A stretch of DNA of 15,269 bases from CALALP01 sp041855735 (GCA_041855735.1 JBHAEV010000062.1:1-15269); one strand, 5' to 3'. Positions 6,226-13,841 are shown, counted from the stretch's first letter. The notes: generated by a model not told the origin, from the sequence alone. Made by a program: numbers and translations.

Positions 6226-6235
6226 GTGGTATGAT
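6207..6235 (+). promoter_or_regulatory. Candidate extended -10 promoter for the thioesterase-cvfB-yitT-like operon
   Basis: TATGAT (6230-6235) is preceded by TGG, giving an extended -10. The -35 position 17 bases upstream (TGTACC, 6207-6212) is weak and lies within the preceding terminator. The ATG at 6265 would have a leader of about 24 bases. Confidence 0.5.
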
Positions 6236-6264
6236 ATTTACGCCGATATGGCAGGGAGAAGCTT

Positions 6265-7005
6265 ATGTACAGTATAAAAACCAGGGTCAGGTACACCGAA
6301 ATCGACGAACAAAGAAAGTTGACATTATTTGGGATCATCAATTATTTTCAGGATTGTTCCACCTTTCATTCCGAGGATTTGGGTGTGGGGATGGAGTTTT
6401 TGGAGCAAAGAAATTTGGCATGGTGGCTTCTGAATTGGCAGATTGATATTCTGCGAAGACCGGTGCTCGGAGAGGAAATCGAGGTCGGTACATTTGCATA
6501 TGATTTTAAAACATTTTTCGGAATGCGGAATTTTTTTATCAAGGATTCCGACGGGAATGTGATTTGCCGTGCCGATTCCAAGTGGATTCACATGGATTTG
6601 GCAAAACAAAGACCGACGAAAGCGGATGCGAACGCGATTGCATTGTATTTGAACCATAATCATCCTCGCTTTGCGATGTATGAATTGCTTTCCTGCGGGG
6701 AAGAGTTTTTGAAACCGGTCTTTGTAAAGCGAATGGTTGTGACCCGATTCATTCTGGATACCTATCGACATGTGAACAATGCAAGATATGTGGACATTGC
6801 ATTGGAGGGGATTTACGATTACCTTTCCGAGTTGTCCTGCGATGCTTTTTCGGAAGTCGTATCGTTGAAGGCGGAGTACAAAAGGGCTGCGACACTCGGG
6901 GATGAGCTGATCATCAAAATCCATGCATCGGAAAACGGATTTGCGGTGCATATCGACGGAGATGAGCAAAATTTTGCAAAAATAACAGTGTATACAAAGG
7001 TTTAA
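6265..7005 (+). CDS. Acyl-ACP thioesterase (FatA/FatB family)
   Basis: The 246-residue length and the double hot-dog layout fit bacterial acyl-ACP thioesterases, which release free fatty acids from acyl carrier protein in the cytoplasm. The first hot-dog (1-115) carries RYTEIDEQRKLTLFGIINYFQD and the helix up to LAWWLLNWQI; the second begins near 155 with the active-site loop LDTYRHVNNARY at 164-175. In plant FatB the triad region reads D-x-N-x-HVNN. Here Asp165, His169 and the Asn pair 171-172 are kept, but the first Asn is Tyr167. GGGAG lies six bases before the ATG. The gene is one base from cvfB, so the three genes to 8678 are surely co-transcribed. It may serve branched or medium-chain acid release or membrane-lipid adjustment; substrate length cannot be read from sequence. 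Confidence 0.88.
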   Translation: MYSIKTRVRYTEIDEQRKLTLFGIINYFQDCSTFHSEDLGVGMEFLEQRNLAWWLLNWQIDILRRPVLGEEIEVGTFAYDFKTFFGMRNFFIKDSDGNVICRADSKWIHMDLAKQRPTKADANAIALYLNHNHPRFAMYELLSCGEEFLKPVFVKRMVVTRFILDTYRHVNNARYVDIALEGIYDYLSELSCDAFSEVVSLKAEYKRAATLGDELIIKIHASENGFAVHIDGDEQNFAKITVYTKV

Positions 7006-7006
7006 T

Positions 7007-7831
7007 ATGGAATTGGGAAAAAGACAGACATTAAGAGTATTGAGGATCAAAGATTTCGGGGTATATCTGGGAGAGGACGGTGCCAAATCCGATCAGGAAG
7101 CGGTGCTGCTGCCGAAAAAACAGGTTCCGGACGGAACAAAGGTAGGGGATACGCTGGAGGTGTTTATATATAAGGACAGCGATGACCGCATGATATCCAC
7201 AACAAAGCAGACGAAGATTCAGGTCGGGGAGCTTGCCAGACTGGAAGTGAAACAGATCACCGGGATCGGCGCCTTTGTGGATATCGGACTGGAAAGGGAT
7301 GTGCTGATCCCGTTCAAAGAGATGGGGGCACAGCTTGCGGTCGGAGACCATGTGCTCGTGTGCCTGTATGTGGACCGTTCCAGGCGCCTGGCTGCCACCA
7401 CGAAAGTTTACCGCCATCTTGAGATCCCGAAAGGATTTAAGGTAAACGATGAGGTGGATGGAACGGTCTATGCCGTCAATGAATTCGGGACGATGGTGGC
7501 CGTTGAAAACAAATATTTCGGGCTGATCGGAAAACAGGAGCAGACAAATTTAAAACCCGGGGATATTGTGCATGCACGAGTGATCAAAGTACGGGATGAC
7601 GGCAAGATCAACCTAAGCATGAAGAAAAATATTCGTGATCAGATTCAAATGGATGCCGACCTGGTCTGGTCAAAGATCGGGGAAGAGGGGCTCGGATTTT
7701 CCGAAAACTCGGATAAGGAATTGATTCTGCGCAAACTGGGTTTGAGCAAATCCGCCTTTAAGCGAGCTCTCGGAAATCTGCTCAAAAAGGATTTGATCGT
7801 CATTACGGAGGAGAATGTGTTGAAAAAATAG
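7007..7831 (+). CDS. cvfB: CvfB-type S1 RNA-binding protein
   Basis: The 274-residue protein matches the CvfB/YitL layout: three S1-like beta-barrels (about 3-66, 70-135 and 144-212) followed by a winged helix (about 215-272). Visible signs are VKQITGIGAFVDIGLERDVLIPF at 81-103, split by the turn typical of S1 domains, VYAVNEFGTMVAVENKYFGLI in the third barrel, and the SEKELILRKLGLSKSAFKRALGNLLK-like C-terminal helix-turn-helix (actual residues near 237-262). CvfB binds RNA and affects virulence and haemolysin expression in Staphylococcus aureus; a general role in RNA metabolism is likely here. The ATG follows the thioesterase stop after one base and is preceded by AAAGG. It overlaps no other gene and is followed one base later by the next start. 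Family assignment is confident. Confidence 0.9.
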   Translation: MELGKRQTLRVLRIKDFGVYLGEDGAKSDQEAVLLPKKQVPDGTKVGDTLEVFIYKDSDDRMISTTKQTKIQVGELARLEVKQITGIGAFVDIGLERDVLIPFKEMGAQLAVGDHVLVCLYVDRSRRLAATTKVYRHLEIPKGFKVNDEVDGTVYAVNEFGTMVAVENKYFGLIGKQEQTNLKPGDIVHARVIKVRDDGKINLSMKKNIRDQIQMDADLVWSKIGEEGLGFSENSDKELILRKLGLSKSAFKRALGNLLKKDLIVITEENVLKK

Positions 7832-7832
7832 T

Positions 7833-8678
7833 ATGAATGTATTGAAATATAGAAAAAGGATATTGGATTATGTGTTCATTGTTCTGGGGTCGATGATCAT
7901 GGCTTTCGGAATAAAAAATATTTTTGCGCCTGAAAACATGGTAACCGGAGGGGTGTCGGGTCTGGCGATTATATTCAGGGACTGGTTCAAAATACCTCTG
8001 TGGCTGACAAACACGGCGTTGAATGTTCCCCTGTTTGCGGTTGCCGTCTATAAAAAAGGATGGGGATTTATACTTCGGACGATGATTGCAACCATTGCTC
8101 TTTCGGTCGGGCTGCTGATCATACCGGATATCAAAATCGTTCACAATGATCCGGTGTTAAGCGCCCTTTTCGGCGGTGTCATCAGCGGTGTGGGAATCGG
8201 ACTGGTTTTCACCAGACGGGCTACCACCGGCGGTACGGATATGCTGGCATCTTTGATTCACATGAGAGTGAAGAGCATGAGCATGGTCAAAATTCTGCAG
8301 ATCATCGACGCCGCCATTGTGATTTTGGGGGCGACCGTTTTCGGTTTTGAAACGGCATTGTATTCTCTGATTGCCATCTATGTAAGCATGAAAATTTCGG
8401 ACGATATGTTGGAGGGATTGAATTTTTCCAAGCAGGTTTTCATTGTGTCGGACAAATCGGAGGAGATTGCCAAGGCGGTTCTGGAAACCATGGACAGAGG
8501 ATGTACTTCGATTTTTGCCAAAGGAATGTATTCCGGGCTGGACAAGCAGATGCTCTTTGTCGTTGTTGCAAAGAAGGAGATTATTGCGCTTCGGGAACTG
8601 GTCAAAGGGATTGACAACCGGGCATTTATGACCTTGACGGATACGAGAGAAGTCTTCGGGGAAGGGTTCATTTCCTGA
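7833..8678 (+). CDS. YitT-family membrane protein (DUF161 plus DUF2179)
   Basis: The 281-residue product has five to six hydrophobic segments in residues 10-190 with the repeated family motifs NIFAPENMVTGGVSGLAII (about 29-47) and FTRRATTGGTDMLASLIH (about 126-143), followed by a cytoplasmic DUF2179 domain at about 203-278 (IVSDKSEEIAKAVLETMDRG and a TDTREVFGEGF ending). YitT-family proteins are common in Firmicutes, often in several copies; transport has been proposed but no substrate is established. Its start is one base after the cvfB stop. The only good ribosome site, GGAGGAG at 7807-7813, is 19 bases upstream, so translation probably depends on coupling to cvfB. No terminator is visible after the stop. 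Confidence 0.88.
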   Translation: MNVLKYRKRILDYVFIVLGSMIMAFGIKNIFAPENMVTGGVSGLAIIFRDWFKIPLWLTNTALNVPLFAVAVYKKGWGFILRTMIATIALSVGLLIIPDIKIVHNDPVLSALFGGVISGVGIGLVFTRRATTGGTDMLASLIHMRVKSMSMVKILQIIDAAIVILGATVFGFETALYSLIAIYVSMKISDDMLEGLNFSKQVFIVSDKSEEIAKAVLETMDRGCTSIFAKGMYSGLDKQMLFVVVAKKEIIALRELVKGIDNRAFMTLTDTREVFGEGFIS

Positions 8679-8708
8679 GGAGGGAAAAAGGAGATTCGTA
8701 TATAGTTT

Positions 8709-8783
8709 ATGAAACGGGCACGTTTTATTGGATTATTTCATTCATTTTTCTTGCTAATCCTCTTGATTTCAATGTCAAAATGA
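8709..8783 (+). CDS. Possible 24-residue hydrophobic small protein
   Basis: The frame reads MKRARFIGLFHS, then FFLLILLISMSK and stop: three basic residues at the N terminus followed by one hydrophobic stretch, the form of a membrane microprotein or leader. AAGGAG lies at 8688-8693, but 15 bases from the ATG, which is long. The candidate promoter of the next gene overlaps its 3' half. Composition may simply reflect AT-rich intergenic DNA, so this is a weak call. Confidence 0.22.
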   Translation: MKRARFIGLFHSFFLLILLISMSK

Positions 8784-8791
8784 CGTATTAT
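8763..8791 (+). promoter_or_regulatory. Candidate promoter for the PucR-type regulator gene
   Basis: TTGATT (8763-8768) and TATTAT (8786-8791) with a 17-base spacer. A second TATAAT at 8794-8799 lies in the same AT-rich run but lacks a good -35. A short inverted repeat GTCA-AAA-TGAC (8774-8784) fills the spacer and could be an operator, perhaps for autoregulation. The leader to 8834 would be about 36 bases. Confidence 0.6.
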
Positions 8792-8833
8792 TATATAATA
8801 ATATAGTTAAAATTCACAAAAGGAGATAAAAAT

Positions 8834-9934
8834 ATGATCTCAGCTCAAATTTTGCAAAGTACGATTGACGGATTGAAGGGAATTACACGCACGGAGTTTT
8901 GTATTTGTGATACGGAGGGGAAAGTTTTGGTCAGCACATTTACCCTTGATCCGACGCAGGAAGCAAGCAGCATGAATACGATTGCTTACTTTGCGACATC
9001 TCCGGCGGAATCGCAGACCATCAGCGGTTATCATTTTTTTAAGATATTTGATGAACATCAGTTGGAGTATATTTTGATCGTGCAGGGCAATCATGATGCG
9101 GCATATACCATGGGGAAAGTTGCCGCTTATCAGATTGAGGGACTTTTGGTTGCATATAAGGAGAGATTTGATAAGGACAACTTTATCAAAAACCTTCTGC
9201 TTGACAATATGCTCCGCGTGGATACTCTGAATCGTGCAAAAAAGCTGCACATCGACAATATTTCCAAAAGAGTGGTCTATATTGTGGAAACTGCCGTGGA
9301 AAGAGATATCAAAGCTCTGGAGGCGATTCGCGAATTTTATGCGAGCAGCAGCACGGATTTTGTTACGGCGGTGGATGAGAGCAGCATTATTCTGGTGAAG
9401 GATGTGGAGAGCGAGTCCAGACTTTGGCATCTGGACAGTGTCGGCGAGCGTATCATCGAGGTTTTGGAAGATGCCGGCATCAAGGGCACAAGAGTCGCAT
9501 TCGGTACGGTGGTCGGCGAACTGAAGGATGTTTCCAAATCTTACAAGGAAGCGAGCATGGCGCTCAGTGTGGGCAAGACCTTTTATCCGGATGACAAATT
9601 GATCGCATACTCCAAACTCGGAATCGGACGTTTGATTTTCATGCTTCCTCCGAATCTTTGCCATGTGTTCATCAGTGAGATTTTTGAAGGACGAAATCCG
9701 GATGATTTTGACGAAGAAACCATTACCACGATCAACAAGTTCTTTGAGAACAGCCTGAATGTATCCGAAACTTCCAGACAATTGTACATTCATCGCAATA
9801 CCCTGGTATATCGTCTGGACAAGATTCAAAAGACGACGAACCTGGATTTGAGAGTGTTTGAGGATGCGATTACCTTTAAACTGGCGCTTATGGTCGTAAA
9901 GTATCTCAAATTTCTGGAGAACAGCAAGAAATAG
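8834..9934 (+). CDS. PucR/CdaR-family transcriptional regulator
   Basis: The 366-residue protein has three parts. Residues 1-110 form an N-terminal sensory region (FCICDTEGKVLVSTF at 22-36, then a YIL..QG strand) that looks like a PAS- or diacid-recognition-type fold. Residues 115-260 match the degenerate GGDEF-like middle domain of CdaR proteins (RVAFGTVVGELKDVSKSYKEA at 220-240). Residues 300-357 are the PucR C-terminal helix-turn-helix (SETSRQLYIHRNTLVYRLDK at 311-330, then the DLRVFEDAITFKLAL helix). CdaR/PucR members usually act as activators responding to sugar diacids, purines or other small molecules; the ligand here is unknown. AAGGAGAT six bases upstream fixes the ATG. The protease gene follows after 31 bases, probably on the same transcript, although there is no clear functional link. 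Confidence 0.87.
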   Translation: MISAQILQSTIDGLKGITRTEFCICDTEGKVLVSTFTLDPTQEASSMNTIAYFATSPAESQTISGYHFFKIFDEHQLEYILIVQGNHDAAYTMGKVAAYQIEGLLVAYKERFDKDNFIKNLLLDNMLRVDTLNRAKKLHIDNISKRVVYIVETAVERDIKALEAIREFYASSSTDFVTAVDESSIILVKDVESESRLWHLDSVGERIIEVLEDAGIKGTRVAFGTVVGELKDVSKSYKEASMALSVGKTFYPDDKLIAYSKLGIGRLIFMLPPNLCHVFISEIFEGRNPDDFDEETITTINKFFENSLNVSETSRQLYIHRNTLVYRLDKIQKTTNLDLRVFEDAITFKLALMVVKYLKFLENSKK

Positions 9935-9965
9935 CGGACAAAGTACATAAGAGAAAGAAGAAGAG

Positions 9966-11201
9966 ATGAAAAATAAAAGCTTTTGGCTGGGAAGCCTGGT
10001 CGGTTTTCTGGTTTCTTTGGGTTTGACATTAATCGCCGGGGGAATGATTGCGTACCGTATGCTAGGCATTCGAATCCAGGATGTTTCCGGGGAAGTTACG
10101 ACCGGAGTGGTGGAAGAAGTGGATAATTCCGGTACTCTGGATCTGGATCGCGTGAATCGAAAGATGAGCCGACTGGAGCGCTTGGTGGATCAATACTACC
10201 TCTTTCAGGAAGACATGGAAAAGGTGGAGGACGGTATCTACAAGGGATTGATATCGGGCCTTGAAGATCCCTATTCGGTTTACTACAATGCGAAGGATTA
10301 TGAGGCGGTTACGGCGGATACGAACGGCATCTACTCCGGCATCGGAGCGGTGGTTTCGAAGAATGCCAATACCGGTTTGACATCGATCATTCGTGTGTTC
10401 GACAAAAGTCCCGCGCAGGAGGCGGGATTGAAAGCGGATGACATTATCTACAAGGTCAATGGGGAAGATGTGACCATGTTGGAGCTGGATGTGCTGGTCA
10501 GCTCGTATATCCGCGGCGAGGAAGGCACAAATGTGCAGATCACCGTGCTTCGTGGAGAGGAAAGAGAGGAGGTTACTCTCGACATTACCAGACGAAGCAT
10601 TGAAGTTCAGACGGTGGAATATAAGATGCTCGAGGAGAAGGTCGGGTATATCATGGTCAGCCAGTTTGATGCGGTGACCTATGATCAGTTTGTTACGGCG
10701 GTGGATGTGTTAACAAAACAGGGGATGGTGAAGCTGGTTGTGGATATGCGCAGCAATCCGGGAGGGATTCTGGAAACCTGTGTGGAGATGATGGACTATC
10801 TGCTTCCGGACGGCCTTCTGGTGTATACCGCAGATAAGAACGGAAAGGGAGACAAATACTATTCGGATGACAACCATGAACTGGATATCCCGATTGCAGT
10901 TCTGATCAATGAGAACTCCGCGTCCGCAAGTGAGGTGTTTACCGGAGCTTTGAGGGATTTTGACAGGGGAATCGTCGTCGGCGAAAAGAGCTTCGGCAAA
11001 GGAATTGTGCAGAATCTGATTCCGTTGGGGGACGGAAGCGCCATCAAGCTGACAACCCAGCATTATTACACGCCGTCCGGATTCGATCTGCACGGCAAAG
11101 GAATTGAGCCGGACATTGTTGTGGAATTGAATAAGGATGCAACAGTCGGAGATCCGGCAAGCGACAATCAGTTGAGTGAAGCGATTAAGGCATTGCAATG
11201 A
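9966..11201 (+). CDS. C-terminal processing protease, S41 family (CtpA-like)
   Basis: The 411-residue protein has an N-terminal membrane anchor (about 8-30) that places the rest outside the membrane. Its domains in order are a helical cap (60-115), a PDZ domain (about 122-207, with SPAQEAGLKADDIIYKVNG at 148-166) and the S41 protease core (about 212-395). Catalytic residues are Ser320 in NENSASASE (315-323) and Lys345 in KSFGKG, 25 residues apart as in E. coli Prc and B. subtilis CtpB. The DMRSNPGG loop (260-267) is also typical. Such proteases cleave exported proteins near the C terminus, in sporulation signalling or envelope turnover. The ribosome site is only a purine run (AGAAAGAAGAAGAG). 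A terminator follows 55 bases after the stop. The start could be a little downstream, but no better candidate is seen. Confidence 0.92.
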   Translation: MKNKSFWLGSLVGFLVSLGLTLIAGGMIAYRMLGIRIQDVSGEVTTGVVEEVDNSGTLDLDRVNRKMSRLERLVDQYYLFQEDMEKVEDGIYKGLISGLEDPYSVYYNAKDYEAVTADTNGIYSGIGAVVSKNANTGLTSIIRVFDKSPAQEAGLKADDIIYKVNGEDVTMLELDVLVSSYIRGEEGTNVQITVLRGEEREEVTLDITRRSIEVQTVEYKMLEEKVGYIMVSQFDAVTYDQFVTAVDVLTKQGMVKLVVDMRSNPGGILETCVEMMDYLLPDGLLVYTADKNGKGDKYYSDDNHELDIPIAVLINENSASASEVFTGALRDFDRGIVVGEKSFGKGIVQNLIPLGDGSAIKLTTQHYYTPSGFDLHGKGIEPDIVVELNKDATVGDPASDNQLSEAIKALQ

Positions 11202-11255
11202 TATCAAAGCGATCGTATGGTGTTTTTGCCGGCAAACGAAAAAAGGAAGTATAAA

Positions 11256-11290
11256 GGCATTTTCGCAGGTGTTGCGAAGATGTCTTTTTT
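11256..11290 (+). terminator. Rho-independent terminator after the S41 protease gene
   Basis: GGCATTTTCGCA (11256-11267) pairs over 12 positions, with two G-U pairs, to TGCGAAGATGTC (11273-11284) around a five-base loop. Six T residues follow. Confidence 0.9.
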
Positions 11291-11379
11291 ACGGATCTGT
11301 CAGAAACTCACAAATTCCGTAACTCAAATGTCGTGCCGGGCAAATATTTAAACAAAAATAATTTATTTCGATTATTCTC

Positions 11380-11407
11380 TTGCATTAAATTTAAAAAGAT
11401 GTATAAT
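11380..11407 (+). promoter_or_regulatory. Promoter for the amino acid ABC importer operon
   Basis: TATAAT at 11402-11407 is a perfect -10. TTGCAT (11380-11385), 16 bases upstream, is a partial -35. Transcription would begin near 11414, at the left arm of the inverted repeat described at 11411-11434. Confidence 0.65.
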
Positions 11408-11410
11408 TAG

Positions 11411-11434
11411 TGCATAAAAAACAAAATTTATGCA
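11411..11434. promoter_or_regulatory. Inverted repeat TGCATAAA-N8-TTTATGCA at the transcription start, next to the ribosome site
   Basis: Eight-base perfect arms (11411-11418 and 11427-11434) flank an A-rich eight-base spacer. The repeat begins at the predicted start point and ends directly before the ribosome site GAGGAGG (11435-11441). It could be a repressor operator. The TGCAT/ATGCA half-sites are loosely like ARG-box halves, which would suit an amino acid importer, but spacing does not fit a single ARG box. It could also act as an RNA hairpin. Confidence 0.5.
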
Positions 11435-11446
11435 GAGGAGGAAGTT

Positions 11447-12271
11447 ATGAAGAAGATATTGGGATTGGGAATGGCATTCTTTTTGATGGGCTGTATGGTT
11501 GCTTGCGGCAATTCGGCAGACACAACAACGGCGGGCACGACAACAACGGCAGCGGGTGCGACAACGGCGGCAAGTGCGGCAGGGAGTATTTCGACGGACG
11601 GTTTGGCGGACAAAACCAAACTGGTGATGGCAACCAATGCGGAGTTTCCGCCGTACGAATATCGCGAAGGGGATCAGTTTGTCGGAATCGATGTGGAGAT
11701 TGCCGGATTGATTGCACAGAAGATGGGCGTGGAACTGGTGATTGAAGATATGGCATTCGACTCAATCATCAATGCGGTGGATGCAGGTAAGGCGGATATC
11801 GGGATGGCAGGCATGACGGTAACCGAGGAGCGTTTGCAGAACATCGATTTTTCGGATTCCTATGCGCAGGCTTCCCAGGTGGTTCTTGTAAAAAGCGGGT
11901 CGGATATCAAGACACCGGAGGATTTGAAAGGAAAGATCATCGGTGTCCAGCTCGGCACAACCGGCGATATTTACAGTTCGGATGTGGAAGGCGCCACCAT
12001 TGAGCGCTATTCCAAAGGCTTTGAGGCAGTGCAGGCTTTGTCGCAGGACAAGGTGGATGCGGTGGTAATCGACATGGAGCCGGCAAAAGTTTTCCAGTCG
12101 CAGGCGAGCGACATTGAGATTTTACCGGAAGCGTTTACCGTGGAAGAATACGCCATTGCCATGAAGAAGGGAAATACCGCTTTGGTATCCGCCGTGAATC
12201 AGGCGTTGAAGGAGTTGCAGGACGAAGGAAAGATTGATGAAATTGTAAATAAATACATTAAGGCGGAATAG
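11447..12271 (+). CDS. Polar amino acid ABC transporter, substrate-binding lipoprotein
   Basis: The 274-residue protein has a lipoprotein signal: basic start, hydrophobic core, and Cys20 (MVAC-GN) as the likely lipidated residue, with Cys16 (LMGC) as an alternative. Residues 24-48 are a Thr/Ala/Gly linker. The SBP_bac_3 fold runs from about 56 to 274: ATNAEFPPYEY at 62-72, GIDVEIAGLIA at 80-90, the MTVTEERLQNIDFSDSY motif at 123-139 with Arg129 expected to bind the substrate carboxylate, QLGTTGD at 168-174, and Asp209 expected to bind the amino group. It captures an amino acid outside the membrane and delivers it to the permease encoded four bases downstream. Arginine, cystine, glutamine and similar substrates cannot be separated by eye. 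GAGGAGG upstream fixes the ATG. Confidence 0.92.
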   Translation: MKKILGLGMAFFLMGCMVACGNSADTTTAGTTTTAAGATTAASAAGSISTDGLADKTKLVMATNAEFPPYEYREGDQFVGIDVEIAGLIAQKMGVELVIEDMAFDSIINAVDAGKADIGMAGMTVTEERLQNIDFSDSYAQASQVVLVKSGSDIKTPEDLKGKIIGVQLGTTGDIYSSDVEGATIERYSKGFEAVQALSQDKVDAVVIDMEPAKVFQSQASDIEILPEAFTVEEYAIAMKKGNTALVSAVNQALKELQDEGKIDEIVNKYIKAE

Positions 12272-12275
12272 CCGT

Positions 12276-12974
12276 ATGGATAAGTTGATCTCGGATATTA
12301 CAATGAATCTGATCGAGAAGGACCGTTGGAAATACATTGTGGACGGTCTTCAGGTTACGCTGACGGTTACTTTTTTCGCACTGATTCTCGGTCTGTTTAT
12401 CGGTTTTTTGATTGCGCTTGTAAAAAATATCAATAAAAATACGGGAAAGTTAAAGATACTCTCCAAATTGTGCGATGTGTATTTGACGATCATCCGCGGA
12501 ACTCCCGTGGTTGTGCAATTGCTGATTGTATATTATGTGTTTTTCGGCAGCGTGAGGATCGAAAAGATCATTGTCGCCATCATTACATTCGGGATCAACT
12601 CCGGTGCCTATCAGGCGGAAATTTTTCGGGCCGGTATCGAATCCGTTCCGAAAGGGCAGATGGAAGCCGGCAGAAGTCTCGGCTTCAGTTACTCGCAGAC
12701 CATGGCATTGATTATTTTGCCGCAGGCGATAAAAAACATCTTACCGACACTCGGGAATGAGTTTATCAGTCTGCTGAAAGAAACCTCGGTGGCAGGATTT
12801 ATTGCTCTGGAAGATTTGACAAAGGGGGGCGATATTATCCGCAGTCAGACGTATTCACCGATGTTTCCGCTCTTTGTCGTTGCCGGCTGTTATTTGATTC
12901 TTGTACTGATACTGACATCTCTGATTCGTGTGGTTGAAAATCAGATGAAAAAGAGCGAGAGGAGAACGGCGTGA
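12276..12974 (+). CDS. Polar amino acid ABC transporter, permease (HisM/GlnP type)
   Basis: The 232-residue length is usual for this family. Hydrophobic segments lie at about 26-50, 76-92, 96-112, 145-160 (weak) and 196-216. The cytoplasmic EAA loop that docks on the ATPase is clear at 112-136 (YQAEIFRAGIESVPKGQMEAG then RSLG). IIRGTPVVVQL at 72-82 and LLKETSVAGFIALEDL at 166-181 are also family hallmarks. Only one permease gene is present, so a homodimer is expected. The gene starts four bases after the binding-protein stop and overlaps the ATPase start by four bases (GTGA), which implies tight translational coupling. Confidence 0.93.
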   Translation: MDKLISDITMNLIEKDRWKYIVDGLQVTLTVTFFALILGLFIGFLIALVKNINKNTGKLKILSKLCDVYLTIIRGTPVVVQLLIVYYVFFGSVRIEKIIVAIITFGINSGAYQAEIFRAGIESVPKGQMEAGRSLGFSYSQTMALIILPQAIKNILPTLGNEFISLLKETSVAGFIALEDLTKGGDIIRSQTYSPMFPLFVVAGCYLILVLILTSLIRVVENQMKKSERRTA

Positions 12975-13705
12975 AAAGTACATTGCTTCAGGTGAGGAAT
13001 TTGGTAAAGAATTTCGGTCAGGCAAAAGTGTTGAAAGACATCAGTGTGGATATTCATGAGGGAGATGTGGTTTGCGTGATCGGACCTTCCGGATCCGGGA
13101 AATCCACCTTCCTGCGCTGTTTGAATCGTTTGGAGGAAGTGAGCGGAGGTCATATCTATCTGGACGGTGTGGATATTTGCGACAAGGCGACGAACATCGA
13201 TAAGCATCGTCAGAAAATGGGCATGGTGTTTCAGCAGTTCAATCTGTTTATGCATATGAATGTATTGGACAATCTGATTCTCGCACCCATGAAATTGCAG
13301 AAAAAGTCAAGGGAAGAAGCGACGGAGTATGCGATGGAGCTTTTAAGGAGAGTGGGTCTTGACCGGCGCGCAAAGGACTATCCGAGCATGCTCTCGGGCG
13401 GTCAGCAGCAGAGAATTGCGATTGCACGCGCGCTGTGTATGAAACCGGAGGTGATGCTTTTCGACGAACCGACATCGGCTCTGGATCCGGAGATGGTCGG
13501 CGAGGTGCTCGGCGTAATGCAGGATCTTGCGAAAAGCAAGATGACCATGGTGGTTGTGACGCATGAGATGGGATTTGCAAGGGAAGTGGCAAACCGGATC
13601 ATGTTTTTGGATGAAGGGGAGTTCATTGAGGAAAACGAGCCGGGGGAATTCTTTTCCCGCCCGAAAAGTGAGAGATTGAAATCCTTCCTCGGAAAAGTAT
13701 TGTAG
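12971..13705 (+). CDS. Polar amino acid ABC transporter, ATPase (GlnQ type)
   Basis: The 244-residue ATPase starts at a GTG that overlaps the permease stop (GTGA), with AGGAG seven bases upstream. Walker A is GPSGSGKS at 38-45, the Q-loop VFQQFNLF is at 86-93, the signature LSGGQQQR is at 141-148, Walker B VMLFDEP is at 161-167, and the switch His is His198 in VTHEMGF. The NLFMHMNVLDNLILAPMKLQ segment and the MGFAREVA stretch place it with GlnQ/HisP-type amino acid importers. It powers uptake through the permease encoded just upstream. The operon ends at the terminator at 13808-13841. Confidence 0.94.
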   Translation: MKSTLLQVRNLVKNFGQAKVLKDISVDIHEGDVVCVIGPSGSGKSTFLRCLNRLEEVSGGHIYLDGVDICDKATNIDKHRQKMGMVFQQFNLFMHMNVLDNLILAPMKLQKKSREEATEYAMELLRRVGLDRRAKDYPSMLSGGQQQRIAIARALCMKPEVMLFDEPTSALDPEMVGEVLGVMQDLAKSKMTMVVVTHEMGFAREVANRIMFLDEGEFIEENEPGEFFSRPKSERLKSFLGKVL

Positions 13706-13807
13706 GAAGTACGGATTGTTACGGACAAAGTCGCCTTGGGATACGGGGAGGACTTTCCGATCAGTCTTTCGAAAGGACGGCAAAAAAACATATGACGGAT
13801 CGTCGGG

Positions 13808-13841
13808 CAGGGCAGTATGAATTTGCATACTGCCCTGTTTT
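13808..13841 (+). terminator. Rho-independent terminator of the amino acid importer operon
   Basis: A perfect 12-pair stem, CAGGGCAGTATG (13808-13819) with CATACTGCCCTG (13826-13837), closes a six-base loop and is followed by TTTT. The T run is short but the stem is strong. The stop codon is about 100 bases upstream, and I see nothing else in that gap. Confidence 0.85.

Noticed and set aside
6325..7086. 253-codon minus-strand frame opposite the thioesterase gene
   Set aside because: The + strand protein has clear thioesterase motifs; the antisense frame shows none.
8840..10069. 409-codon open frame on the minus strand, antisense to the PucR-type regulator
   Set aside because: It mirrors the + strand gene, has no recognisable domain or ribosome site, and is explained by codon bias of the real gene.
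10489..10677. 62-codon alternative + strand frame within the protease gene
   Set aside because: It is internal to the PDZ and early protease domains, which are intact in the main frame.
11516..11590. ACAACGGC-like repeats in the amino acid binding-protein gene
   Set aside because: These encode the Thr/Ala linker behind the lipobox; they are low-complexity coding sequence, not a CRISPR or mobile repeat.
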